DNA of 36,208 nt from Clostridiales bacterium (GTDB lineage: Bacteria > Bacillota > Clostridia > Lachnospirales > Lachnospiraceae). The position numbers and the translations under genes are program-made. The notes below the pieces were generated by a model. The model saw nothing but the letters and a program-made list of their open reading frames with translations. It had not been told where the DNA came from and made no database searches. Below, in pieces: positions 25,914 to 33,731 of the stretch. The DNA lies in the NCBI GenBank assembly GCA_012520815.1, contig JAAYNM010000041.1, positions 1-36,208 on the forward strand. The letters are read 5' to 3'. Numbering within the stretch: position 1 is the stretch's first letter; each line of letters starts with the position of its first letter.

Positions 25914-25923
25914 AGGAGATAAT

Positions 25924-27111
25924 ATGATACATTACAAATCATTTTTAATCAAATACGCAGAAATCGGAGTAAAGGGAAAGAATAGATTTTTGTTCGAGGA
26001 TGCATTAGTATCACAAATAGGTAAGGCTCTAAAAAGAATTGATGGAGATTTTAAAGTACACAAAGAGCAAGGTAGAATTTATGTAGACGCCTTGTCAGAA
26101 TATGATTTCGATGAAGTAACAGGTGCATTGAAGTGTGTATTTGGTGTTGCTGGTATTTGTCCACTAGTTCAAATCGAGGATAACGGATTTGAAGATTTGT
26201 GCAATCATATTATTGAGTATATTGATGAAGTTTATGATGATAAAAATATTACTTTTAAAGTAAATGCGAGAAGAGCAAGAAAGAATTATCCATTGGACTC
26301 TATGGGAATTAATAGAGAAGTTGGAAGTGTAATTTTAGATAAATTTACAGAAATGAAAGTAGATGTTCATAAGCCGGAGCTTATGTTGAATATAGAGATC
26401 AGAAAGCAAATAAATATATACTCCGAGGTTATTCCAGGACCTGGAGGAATGCCTGTAGGAACTGCTGGTAAGGCTATGCTCCTGTTATCGGGTGGTATTG
26501 ATTCGCCTGTTGCAGGATATATGGTATCAAAAAGAGGTGTTGAGCTTGAGGCAGCATATTTTCATGCGCCACCATACACATCTGAGAGAGCAAAACAGAA
26601 GGTTATTGATCTTGCAAAAAAGGTTGCAATTTATTCAGGACCAATCAAATTAAATATTGTAAACTTTACAGATGTGCAGTTACACATATATGAAAAATGC
26701 CCATATGATGAATTAACCATTATCATGAAAAGAGTAATGTTTAAAATGGCTGAGCATTTTGCAAAGGAATCGGGAGCGATTGGTACAATTACAGGAGAAA
26801 GTATTGGTCAGGTTTCTTCACAAACATTACAGTCACTTGCTGTAATTAATGATGTTTGTACAATGCCAGTTTTTAGACCAGTTATTGCGTTTGATAAGCA
26901 GGATATAGTAGATATTGCTTTGAAAATAGATACATATGAGACATCTATACTTCCATATGAAGATTGTTGTACAACATTTGTGGCTAAACATCCAGTTACA
27001 AAGCCAAACCTTAACATGATAAAACGTTCTGAGGAAAAACTTACAGGTATAGAAGAACTTATAGCGAGAGCAATCGAGACAGTAGAGGTTGTTACAGTAG
27101 AAGCAGAATAA
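25924..27111 (+). CDS. thiI: tRNA 4-thiouridine synthase (tRNA sulfurtransferase)
   Basis: About 395 residues. The enzyme adenylates U8 of tRNA and inserts sulfur to make s4U. An N-terminal ferredoxin-like domain (KYAEIGVKGKNRFLFED) and THUMP domain (about 60-165) lead to the PP-loop LLSGGIDSPVAGYM, then ITGESIGQVSSQTLQSL and PYEDCCTTF. It lacks the C-terminal rhodanese domain of the E. coli protein, as is usual for Firmicutes. I start it at the ATG at 25924, which has AAAGGAG just upstream, rather than at an in-frame codon at 25900 inside the desulfurase gene. Confidence 0.94.
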   Translation: MIHYKSFLIKYAEIGVKGKNRFLFEDALVSQIGKALKRIDGDFKVHKEQGRIYVDALSEYDFDEVTGALKCVFGVAGICPLVQIEDNGFEDLCNHIIEYIDEVYDDKNITFKVNARRARKNYPLDSMGINREVGSVILDKFTEMKVDVHKPELMLNIEIRKQINIYSEVIPGPGGMPVGTAGKAMLLLSGGIDSPVAGYMVSKRGVELEAAYFHAPPYTSERAKQKVIDLAKKVAIYSGPIKLNIVNFTDVQLHIYEKCPYDELTIIMKRVMFKMAEHFAKESGAIGTITGESIGQVSSQTLQSLAVINDVCTMPVFRPVIAFDKQDIVDIALKIDTYETSILPYEDCCTTFVAKHPVTKPNLNMIKRSEEKLTGIEELIARAIETVEVVTVEAE

Positions 27112-27224
27112 TAAAAGCGGAACAGTAGTAGCAAAATAATACAGAAAAATAGTAGAGGCTAAATAGTAAAACAATCAATATATAAACAAGTATAAGATTA
27201 AAATAAAAAAAAGGATATGAAAAA

Positions 27225-27243
27225 AGCCCCTATAAAAGGGGCT
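27225..27243 (-). terminator. Terminator of the HPr-like gene
   Basis: On the reverse strand a 6-bp GC-rich stem, AGCCCC/GGGGCT, with a 7-base loop is followed by TTTTT. It lies just after the HPr-like stop. On the forward strand the run after the stem is not T-rich, so it serves mainly the reverse gene. Confidence 0.8.
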
Positions 27244-27276
27244 ATGATGTTAATTCTAAAAGCTATGCCTATGATA

Positions 27277-27510
27277 TTAATTCATGTATGGCTTAAGTAC
27301 TTCCAAAATGTCATCGATATTGCTTTCATCTGCGTGAATACATAAATCAATAGGCTTTGATAAGTCTAAGCTAAAGATACCCATAATAGACTTAGCGTCA
27401 ATTACGTATCTGCCAGATACTAAATCAAAATCTGTTTCAAACTTTGTAATGTCGTTAACAAAAGCCTTAACCTTGTCAATTGAATTTAAGCAAATCTGAA
27501 CTGTTTTCAT
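27277..27510 (-). CDS. HPr-like protein lacking the phosphoacceptor histidine
   Basis: A 77-residue protein with the HPr fold of the sugar phosphotransferase system. The second half, YVIDAKSIMGIFSLDLSKPI, closely follows the classical region containing the regulatory Ser46 (KSIMG). The N-terminal active loop, normally GIHARPA with His15, is replaced by LNSIDKVKAF, so it should not relay phosphate from PEP. The conserved serine could still be a target of HPr kinase, making it a possible regulatory (Crh-like) protein; this is inference. It is monocistronic, with its own promoter, a leader hairpin, an AGGAGG site and a terminator. Confidence 0.8.
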   Translation of the reverse strand: MKTVQICLNSIDKVKAFVNDITKFETDFDLVSGRYVIDAKSIMGIFSLDLSKPIDLCIHADESNIDDILEVLKPYMN

Positions 27511-27548
27511 GTTGAACCCTCCTAAAATAAAGCTATTTGCATATTAAT

Positions 27549-27577
27549 ATGAGGAGTACCTAAAACGGTGACCTCAT
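27549..27577 (-). promoter_or_regulatory. Leader hairpin at the 5' end of the HPr-like mRNA
   Basis: The arms ATGAGG/CCTCAT (27549-27554 and 27572-27577) pair, with an inner TACC/GGTG extension. The hairpin begins within a few bases of the predicted transcription start and ends about 38 bases before the ATG. It may protect the mRNA 5' end or be regulatory. Confidence 0.5.
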
Positions 27578-27585
27578 TTGCTTAC

Positions 27586-27614
27586 ATATTACATTTAATA
27601 AATATAAAAGTCAA
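27586..27614 (-). promoter_or_regulatory. Strong promoter of the HPr-like gene
   Basis: On the reverse strand, TTGACT (27609-27614), a 17-base spacer and TAATAT (27586-27591). This is one of the best sigma-A matches in the window. Confidence 0.75.
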
Positions 27615-27671
27615 TCATAAAATTATACAAAAAATAGGGCCAAATTTTGTAAAGGATAGAATGGTGAAAAA

Positions 27672-29000
27672 ATGAAAAAAGCAGCACTACACAATCTAGG
27701 TTGTAAAGTAAACACTTATGAGACTGATGCTATGAGACAAAATTTAATGGAAAATGGTTATGAAATAGTACCATTTGATGTAGGTGCAGATATATATATT
27801 ATAAACACATGCACTGTAACTAATATTGCAGATAGAAAATCCAGACAGATGCTTCATAAAGCAAAGAAAATGAACGAAGACGCAGTAGTGGTAGCTACAG
27901 GATGTTATGTTCAAGCGGCAGGAGAAGAAATTTTAAAGGATGATGCTATTGATATAGTAATCGGAAATAACAACAAGGGTAAAATTGTAGAAATCCTAGA
28001 AGAGTATTTTAGGGATAATGAGAGAAAGAAATCACAGGCATTTATCGATGATTTAAGTAAACCATCTGAATATGAAGACATGAATATGACCACTGTGACG
28101 GAACATACTAGGGCATTTATTAAAATTCAAGATGGATGTAATCAATTTTGTACTTATTGCATAATTCCATATGCCAGGGGTAGGATAAGAAGCAGAAAAC
28201 TTAGTGATGTTATAAGAGAAGTTACATCCCTTACAGAAGCAGGATATAGTGAATTTGTACTTACAGGAATACATCTAAGCTCTTATGGAAAGGATCAATT
28301 AGAATTAAATATTGGACTAATAGATGCTATAGAAAGAGTAGCATCTATTAATGGTGTGGAGAGAGTTCGTTTGGGATCATTAGAACCAATGATAATTACA
28401 GAGGAATTTATGGATAGAGTAAGTAAAATACCACAGTTTTGCCCGCATTTTCATTTATCATTGCAAAGTGGATGCGATAATACCCTAAAACGTATGAATA
28501 GACATTACACTGCAGATATGTATTACGAGAAATGTTGCTTGATTAGAAAGGTATTTCCTAAGGCGGCTATTACCACAGATGTGATTGTAGGATTTCCAGG
28601 AGAAACGGAAGACGATTTTATCGAATCAAAGAATTTCTTAGAAAAGGTACAGTTTGCAGAAATGCATATTTTCAAATATTCGGTTAGAAAAGGCACAGCT
28701 GCAGAAAAAATGCCTGATCAAGTGAATGATAAGATTAAAACCGTAAGAAGCGACATACTTTTAGAGTTGAATAAAAAAATGAATAAAGAGTATCGTGAGT
28801 TGTTTTTGGGAACTGCGGATGAAATTTTATTGGAAGAAGATATAAATTTAAAGAATAGTATTTACCAAGTGGGATACACTAAAGAATATATAAAAGTTGC
28901 TATTCCTAGAGAAGAAGATATGTCTGGAAAAATCATCAAAGTAAACATTAAAGAAGATATAGGAGAAATTTTACTTGCCGAAACGGTAAAAGTATATTAG
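27672..29000 (+). CDS. mtaB: tRNA t6A37 methylthiotransferase
   Basis: A 442-residue radical SAM methylthiotransferase that turns t6A37 into ms2t6A37 in ANN-decoding tRNAs. The N-terminal domain has the MtaB signature HNLGCKVNTYETDAM, with further cluster cysteines in NTCTVTN and ATGCYVQ. The radical SAM motif is CNQFCTYC, followed by IIPYARGRIRSR. A C-terminal TRAM-like domain runs from about 375 to the end. The first motif separates it from MiaB and RimO. It is transcribed away from the HPr-like gene. Confidence 0.94.
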   Translation: MKKAALHNLGCKVNTYETDAMRQNLMENGYEIVPFDVGADIYIINTCTVTNIADRKSRQMLHKAKKMNEDAVVVATGCYVQAAGEEILKDDAIDIVIGNNNKGKIVEILEEYFRDNERKKSQAFIDDLSKPSEYEDMNMTTVTEHTRAFIKIQDGCNQFCTYCIIPYARGRIRSRKLSDVIREVTSLTEAGYSEFVLTGIHLSSYGKDQLELNIGLIDAIERVASINGVERVRLGSLEPMIITEEFMDRVSKIPQFCPHFHLSLQSGCDNTLKRMNRHYTADMYYEKCCLIRKVFPKAAITTDVIVGFPGETEDDFIESKNFLEKVQFAEMHIFKYSVRKGTAAEKMPDQVNDKIKTVRSDILLELNKKMNKEYRELFLGTADEILLEEDINLKNSIYQVGYTKEYIKVAIPREEDMSGKIIKVNIKEDIGEILLAETVKVY

Positions 29001-29089
29001 AATATATTTGTATAATTGCGCGTGAATTAATCCTAATATGAAAGTTTGTGCGTTCTTGAATTTGTTATGCAGAAAGGTCTTGACTTAAA

Positions 29090-29359
29090 ATGAGCGTTAT
29101 CAGTAGTACACAGTATTTTAAAACAGTAGAGGAACCAAAGGTTGAAGTAGGCGAGGTATTAAAAGTTGTCTACAATGCACTTGTGGAGAAAGGATATAAT
29201 CCAGTTAATCAGATAGTTGGATATATAATGTCTGGTGACCCTACATATATTACTAGCCATAATAATGCTCGCAGCTTGATTATGAAAGTAGAAAGAGACG
29301 AGCTTATTGAGGAAGCATTGACATATTACATTAATAATAAACTTAAGGACAATAAATAG
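29090..29359 (+). CDS. IreB family regulatory phosphoprotein (UPF0297)
   Basis: An 89-residue small protein with the family core [32 protein letters not shown]. In Enterococcus faecalis, IreB is phosphorylated by the membrane Ser/Thr kinase IreK and affects cephalosporin tolerance. The N-terminus here ([12 protein letters not shown]) also carries Ser and Thr residues where such phosphorylation occurs. It starts the conserved ireB-ruvX-yrzB cluster, 22 bases before ruvX. Confidence 0.9.
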   Translation: MSVISSTQYFKTVEEPKVEVGEVLKVVYNALVEKGYNPVNQIVGYIMSGDPTYITSHNNARSLIMKVERDELIEEALTYYINNKLKDNK

Positions 29360-29381
29360 ATTAATTATAGGAGAAAATTAC

Positions 29382-29813
29382 ATGAGAATAATGGGACTGG
29401 ATTATGGTTCTAAAACAGTAGGTGTGGCTATATCGGATCCACTCTTTTTGACTGCGCAAGCACTTGAAATTGTACGAAGAGAATCTGAAAATAAATTGAG
29501 AAAAACATTAGCGCGCATCGAAGAAATTATAAAGGAATACGAAGTTAGTGAGATAGTCCTAGGATATCCTAAAAATATGAATAATACCATAGGTGACAGA
29601 GCAGAAAAATCCTTAGAATTTAAGGAGATGCTGGAGAGAAGAACAGGATTAAAGGTGACTATGTGGGATGAAAGACTCAGCACAGTTGCAGCTAACAGAA
29701 CTATGATGGAAGTCGGGATTAGACGCGAAGATAGAAGTAAATACGTGGACAGTATAGCAGCAGTTTTTATTTTGCAAGGCTATCTTGACTCACGAACGAT
29801 TAATAAACAATAA
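29382..29813 (+). CDS. ruvX: Putative Holliday junction resolvase/pre-16S rRNA nuclease
   Basis: A 143-residue RNase H-fold nuclease (YqgF). The catalytic acid is in [15 protein letters not shown], with further residues in [17 protein letters not shown] and [14 protein letters not shown]. It was named as a Holliday junction resolvase; in some bacteria it instead processes the 5' end of 16S rRNA. Length and position after ireB are typical. Confidence 0.92.
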   Translation: MRIMGLDYGSKTVGVAISDPLFLTAQALEIVRRESENKLRKTLARIEEIIKEYEVSEIVLGYPKNMNNTIGDRAEKSLEFKEMLERRTGLKVTMWDERLSTVAANRTMMEVGIRREDRSKYVDSIAAVFILQGYLDSRTINKQ

Positions 29814-29837
29814 GTAAAGCGAATAGAAAGGGCTAAA

Positions 29838-30110
29838 ATGGCAGATAAAATTAAATTTACAGCTGATACAGGAGAAGAAGTAGAATTTTTCGTAATTGAG
29901 GAGACAAGAGTTAATAATATTAATTACATTCTTGTGACAGAGGATGAAGCTAATGATGAATCAGAAGAAGCTGAAGCATACATCCTAAAGGATTTATCAA
30001 AGGATAGCGATTCAGAAGCATTATATGAATTCGTGGATGATGATAATGAATTAGAAGCAGTTTCTCAAATGTTTGCAGAAATTCTTGATGATATGGATAT
30101 AGATAAGTAG
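29838..30110 (+). CDS. DUF1292 (YrzB) family protein
   Basis: A 90-residue very acidic protein starting with the family pattern FTADTGEEVEFFVIEETRVNNINYILV and a glutamate-rich middle, EDEANDESEEAEAYILKD. The function is unknown. Its place after ruvX matches Bacillus yrzB. It is followed by fur after 16 bases. Confidence 0.85.
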   Translation: MADKIKFTADTGEEVEFFVIEETRVNNINYILVTEDEANDESEEAEAYILKDLSKDSDSEALYEFVDDDNELEAVSQMFAEILDDMDIDK

Positions 30111-30126
30111 ACATTGGGGAAAATTA

Positions 30127-30573
30127 ATGCAAGATAATTTTAAAGAAATATTGAAAGAGCGAGGATTGAAAGTTACTAGTCAGAGAGTACTAGTTCTTGA
30201 TATTCTGTCTCAAGCTGTGGGGGAACATCTTACGGCAGAAGAAATCTATAACAAAGTTAAAAGCAAAAATCCGGATATTGGACTGGCAACTGTATACAGA
30301 ACTATACAGTTACTATCAGAGCTAAAACTAGTAGACAAAATAGTGTTAAATGATGGTTGTATAAGATATGAAATTGCTGGTGATGAAGCAAATAGCGGAC
30401 ATCATCACCATCATTTAATATGCGTGGAATGTGGAAAACTAACATCATTTTCAGAAGATCTTCTTGAAAATCTGGAATGTGCCATAATGGAAAAAAAGGA
30501 TTTTTTAGTTTTGAATCATGAAGTTAAACTATACGGATATTGCAGTGAATGTAGAGAAAAACATGCAAATTAG
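30127..30573 (+). CDS. Fur family transcriptional regulator
   Basis: A 148-residue metal-dependent repressor. The winged helix occupies about 1-80 (RGLKVTSQRVLVLDIL, LATVYRTIQLLSEL). The dimerisation half has the metal ligands in SGHHHHHLICVECGK and the second zinc cysteine pair, CSEC, near the end. Whether it senses iron, zinc, manganese or peroxide (Fur, Zur or PerR) cannot be settled. Its place between yrzB and RNase J suggests a shared transcript. Confidence 0.88.
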   Translation: MQDNFKEILKERGLKVTSQRVLVLDILSQAVGEHLTAEEIYNKVKSKNPDIGLATVYRTIQLLSELKLVDKIVLNDGCIRYEIAGDEANSGHHHHHLICVECGKLTSFSEDLLENLECAIMEKKDFLVLNHEVKLYGYCSECREKHAN

Positions 30574-30599
30574 CGTACATAAAAAATGGAGGTGCAATT

Positions 30600-32273
30600 T
30601 TGAAATTAGAAGGAAATAAAGATGAAAAAATAAAGATAATACCACTTGGCGGTTTAGAACAAATTGGTATGAATATGACATTATTTGAATATGAAGATAA
30701 TATTATAATAGTAGACTGTGGATTATCTTTTCCAGATGATGAAATGTTAGGTATTGACCTTGTAATCCCTGATATTACTTACTTAAAGGAAAATGCAGAT
30801 AAGGTTAAAGGAATAATTATTACTCATGGTCATGAGGATCATATTGGTGCTATACCATATGTTTTAAAAGAAGTAAATGTTCCGCTTTATGGAACTAAGC
30901 TTACACTAGGTATAATTGAAGGCAAGTTAAAGGAACATGGAATTGAAAAAAAAGTAAAAAAGAAGGTAGTTAAGCACGGACAGTCAATTAATCTTGGTTG
31001 TTTTAGAGTTGAATTTATAAAGGTAAATCACAGTATTGCAGATGCATCTGCACTTGCAATATTTACACCAGCAGGTGTAGTTGTGCATACAGGAGATTTT
31101 AAGATTGACTATACACCAGTGTTTGGAGATACAACAGATCTTACAAGGTTTGGTGAGTTAGGAAAGAAAGGTGTTTTGGCACTTCTTTCAGATAGTACCA
31201 ATGTATTGAGACCTGGATATACTAGTTCAGAGAAAACAGTTGGAAAGACAATTGACCATATATTTGCAGAAAATGTTACACATAGAATTATTGTGGCTAC
31301 ATTTGCATCCAATGTAGATAGAGTTCAGCAGATAATAAATTCAGCAAGTAAATATGGTAGAAAAGTAGTTATAGAAGGCAGAAGTATGGTAAATATTATC
31401 AGTACCGCCACGGAACTTGAGTATTTACAGGTGCCTGATAATACTATTATAGATATAGAAGAAATGAAGAACTATACTGATAACCAGTTGGTACTTATTA
31501 CAACAGGTAGTCAGGGTGAGTCAATGGCAGCACTCTCTAGAATGGCGGCATCTATTCATAGAAAGGTTACTATTAAGCCAGGAGATACGATTGTGTTTAG
31601 TTCAACTCCTATTCCAGGAAATGAAAAAGCAGTATCAAAGGTAATAAATGAATTATCTATGAAGGGTGCAAATGTTATTTTTCAAGATACCCACGTTTCA
31701 GGACATGCCTGTCAAGAGGAGATAAAACTTATTTATTCTTTGGTAAAGCCTAAGTATGCTATCCCAGTTCATGGCGAGTATAGACATTTAAAAGGCCATG
31801 CAGAGCTTGCTGAATCAATGGGTGTTGAATCAGATAACATATTTATTTTATCTTCAGGTGATGTTCTAGAACTTAGCCAGAAGGAAGGATATGTGAGAGA
31901 ACAAGTACAATCCGGAAGTGTTTTAGTAGATGGACTTGGTGTAGGCGATGTAGGAAACATTGTTTTAAGAGATAGACAAAATCTTGCAGAAAATGGAATT
32001 ATTATAGTAGTAATGACATTTGAAAAATACAGTAACCAGTTATTGGCAGGGCCAGATATAGTATCTCGCGGATTTGTATATGTAAGAGAAGCCGAAAATC
32101 TTCTGGAAGATGCCAGATGCGTTGTTAATGATGCAGTTGTTGCATGTATTGAGAAAAACATAGCTGATTGGGGTAAGATTAAGATGATAGTTAAGGAATC
32201 ATTAAGTGATTATCTCTGGAAGAAAATAAAAAGAAATCCTATGATTTTACCAATTATTATGGAAGTCGAGTAG
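30600..32273 (+). CDS. rnj: Ribonuclease J
   Basis: A 557-residue metallo-beta-lactamase/beta-CASP RNase with endonuclease and 5'-3' exonuclease activity, central to mRNA turnover in Firmicutes. The zinc motif HGHEDH is at residues 76-81 and HTGDFKID follows near 162. The beta-CASP region includes LLSDSTNVLRPG, TTGSQGESMAALSRMA and PVHGEYRHLKGHAELA, and a C-terminal domain follows. The start is TTG at 30600, decided by TGGAGGTG about six bases upstream. It is followed after ten bases by a YlbF-type protein. Confidence 0.94.
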   Translation: MKLEGNKDEKIKIIPLGGLEQIGMNMTLFEYEDNIIIVDCGLSFPDDEMLGIDLVIPDITYLKENADKVKGIIITHGHEDHIGAIPYVLKEVNVPLYGTKLTLGIIEGKLKEHGIEKKVKKKVVKHGQSINLGCFRVEFIKVNHSIADASALAIFTPAGVVVHTGDFKIDYTPVFGDTTDLTRFGELGKKGVLALLSDSTNVLRPGYTSSEKTVGKTIDHIFAENVTHRIIVATFASNVDRVQQIINSASKYGRKVVIEGRSMVNIISTATELEYLQVPDNTIIDIEEMKNYTDNQLVLITTGSQGESMAALSRMAASIHRKVTIKPGDTIVFSSTPIPGNEKAVSKVINELSMKGANVIFQDTHVSGHACQEEIKLIYSLVKPKYAIPVHGEYRHLKGHAELAESMGVESDNIFILSSGDVLELSQKEGYVREQVQSGSVLVDGLGVGDVGNIVLRDRQNLAENGIIIVVMTFEKYSNQLLAGPDIVSRGFVYVREAENLLEDARCVVNDAVVACIEKNIADWGKIKMIVKESLSDYLWKKIKRNPMILPIIMEVE

Positions 32274-32283
32274 AGGTTTTGAA

Positions 32284-32619
32284 ATGGAAGATCAAGTAAA
32301 AGGAAAGACAGAAGAGTTGATTAATACACTTTTAGATAGTGAGGAATACAGAACGTTTGATATTTACAGAAGGCTTTTAGATGAGACGCCTGAACTCAAA
32401 GAAAGAGTTCAGACGTTTCGCAAGGCTAGAATAGAAGCATCGTTTAGTGGCAAGACAGGGAAGGAAATTTCAAGTCTCTTAATGTCACAGTATTCTGATA
32501 TATTAAACAATACAGTTGCAGCAAAATACTTAAATGCTGAACTTTTAGTGTGTAAGAGAATACAAGGAATAAATGAAGCTTTAGTCAACAGTGTTCAATT
32601 AGAACTGGACTTTTTATAA
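32284..32619 (+). CDS. YlbF/YmcA family protein
   Basis: A 111-residue helical protein of the YlbF/YmcA group (LLDSEEYRTFDIYRRLLDET, VQTFRKARIEAS). In Bacillus these proteins form the YlbF-YmcA-YaaT complex, which steers RNase Y cleavage of selected mRNAs. Its position directly after RNase J fits a role in RNA turnover. It lies in the same transcript as RNase J. Confidence 0.8.
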   Translation: MEDQVKGKTEELINTLLDSEEYRTFDIYRRLLDETPELKERVQTFRKARIEASFSGKTGKEISSLLMSQYSDILNNTVAAKYLNAELLVCKRIQGINEALVNSVQLELDFL

Positions 32620-32668
32620 CAACTTAGTTATAATGCAGTTGTTACTCAAGATACAGAGGTTTTATAGT
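32617..32668 (+). promoter_or_regulatory. Promoter and inverted repeat upstream of the MltG-like gene
   Basis: TAACAACT (32617-32624) and AGTTGTTA (32637-32644) form a perfect 8-bp inverted repeat with a 12-base loop. It begins at the YlbF stop codon and overlaps a candidate -35 box, TTGTTA (32639-32644). After an 18-base spacer comes TATAGT (32663-32668). It could be an operator or a weak hairpin; no T-run follows. Confidence 0.4.
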
Positions 32669-32697
32669 AAGATTGAGCATTACGGATTGGAGATTTT

Positions 32698-33078
32698 ATG
32701 AACTTAAAAAAGACATCTAGTACTATATTAAAAACTTCAATTAAAGTTCTTGTATATATGTTGCTAATATTATTATTTGTATTTATCTGTAGTAAGGCAT
32801 TCTCTTTTGGAGAGGTGGTATTCACTGAAAGTGGAATGGCAAAAGTAGGTGCTGGAGAGGAAATTCAGATTACAATTCCTAGTGGTGCATCTGCAAAAAC
32901 TGTAGGTGATATATTAGAAAAGAATGGTCTTGTAGAAAGCGCATATGCATTTGTTATTCAGACATTCTTGTATGAAGCAGATATTAAACCGGGTAAGTAT
33001 AAATTGAATACAGAGTTTAATCCGGCAGAAATAATAGTAGTACTTAATGGAAGCGACAAAGACGAGGCAAGCGAATGA
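32698..33078 (+). CDS. MltG-like membrane stub without transglycosylase domain
   Basis: A 126-residue protein. Residues about 12-36 form one transmembrane helix (VLVYMLLILLFVFICSKAF). The outside part resembles the LysM-like N-terminal module of MltG/YceG: ITIPSGASAKTVGDILEKNGLV, then FVIQTFLYEADIKPGKYKLN and PAEIIVVLNG. The large catalytic transglycosylase domain of MltG, with its essential glutamate, is absent, and the protein ends in an acidic tail. In Bacillus the full mltG gene (yrrL) occupies this position, before yrrM. The gene is intact and overlaps the next start (ATGA), so it looks like a maintained short form rather than a fresh truncation. Confidence 0.75.
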   Translation: MNLKKTSSTILKTSIKVLVYMLLILLFVFICSKAFSFGEVVFTESGMAKVGAGEEIQITIPSGASAKTVGDILEKNGLVESAYAFVIQTFLYEADIKPGKYKLNTEFNPAEIIVVLNGSDKDEASE

Positions 33079-33731
33079 TAGTAAATGAGAGAGTAGTCTC
33101 ATATATCCATTCATTAGAAAAAACAAATACTCCATTGTTAGATGAGATGGAAAAGTATGCAAAGAAAAATTATGTGCCGATTATCCGAAAAGAGATGGAG
33201 AGCTTTTTAAGAATTCAGTTGTTAATGAAACAACCGAGGAAAATATTAGAGCTTGGAACCGCTATAGGATACTCGGCAATTCTTATGAGTGAATATATGC
33301 CAGATGATTGTACAATTACAACGATTGAAAATTACGATAAAAGAATACCAATAGCTAGAGACAACATTAAAAAGGCAAACCTAGAACATAGGATAAAACT
33401 TATAGAGGGCGACGCAATGGAAGTATTGCCATCTCTAGAGGAAAAATATGATTTTGTATTTATGGATGCAGCAAAAGGTCAGTATATTAATTTTTTGCCA
33501 TTAGCATTAAATGTGATGAAAGAAGGCGCTGTACTTATTGCAGATAATGTTTTACAGGAAGGTGAATTAATAGAATCCAGATATGCAGTTACACGAAGAA
33601 ATAGAACCATCCATAAAAGAATACGCGAATTTTTATATGAAGTAAAGCACTCAGATGAACTAGTTACCAGTATTGTTCCTATTGGAGATGGAATTACCCT
33701 TAGCGTAAAAGTAGGAGGCGAAAATGTATAG
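33075..33731 (+). CDS. trmR: O-methyltransferase, TrmR (YrrM)-like
   Basis: A 218-residue class I SAM methylase. Motif I is ILELGTAIGYSAILMSEYM; the later VFMDAAKGQY and ADNVLQEGEL segments are the metal-binding acidic sites of the COMT-like group. By position and type it matches Bacillus YrrM (TrmR), which methylates 5-hydroxyuridine at tRNA position 34 to form mo5U. It overlaps the MltG-like stop by four bases and the next gene by eight. Confidence 0.82.
   Translation: MIVNERVVSYIHSLEKTNTPLLDEMEKYAKKNYVPIIRKEMESFLRIQLLMKQPRKILELGTAIGYSAILMSEYMPDDCTITTIENYDKRIPIARDNIKKANLEHRIKLIEGDAMEVLPSLEEKYDFVFMDAAKGQYINFLPLALNVMKEGAVLIADNVLQEGELIESRYAVTRRNRTIHKRIREFLYEVKHSDELVTSIVPIGDGITLSVKVGGENV

Noticed and set aside
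25900..25923. Earlier start for thiI inside the desulfurase gene
   Set aside because: The extra residues (MLENKGDN) match nothing in the family, and the ATG at 25924 has a strong ribosome binding site.
26432..26451. Inverted repeats in thiI around CCAGGACCTGG
   Set aside because: They encode a conserved Pro-Gly-rich loop of ThiI. Pairing follows from the Pro/Gly codons and is short.
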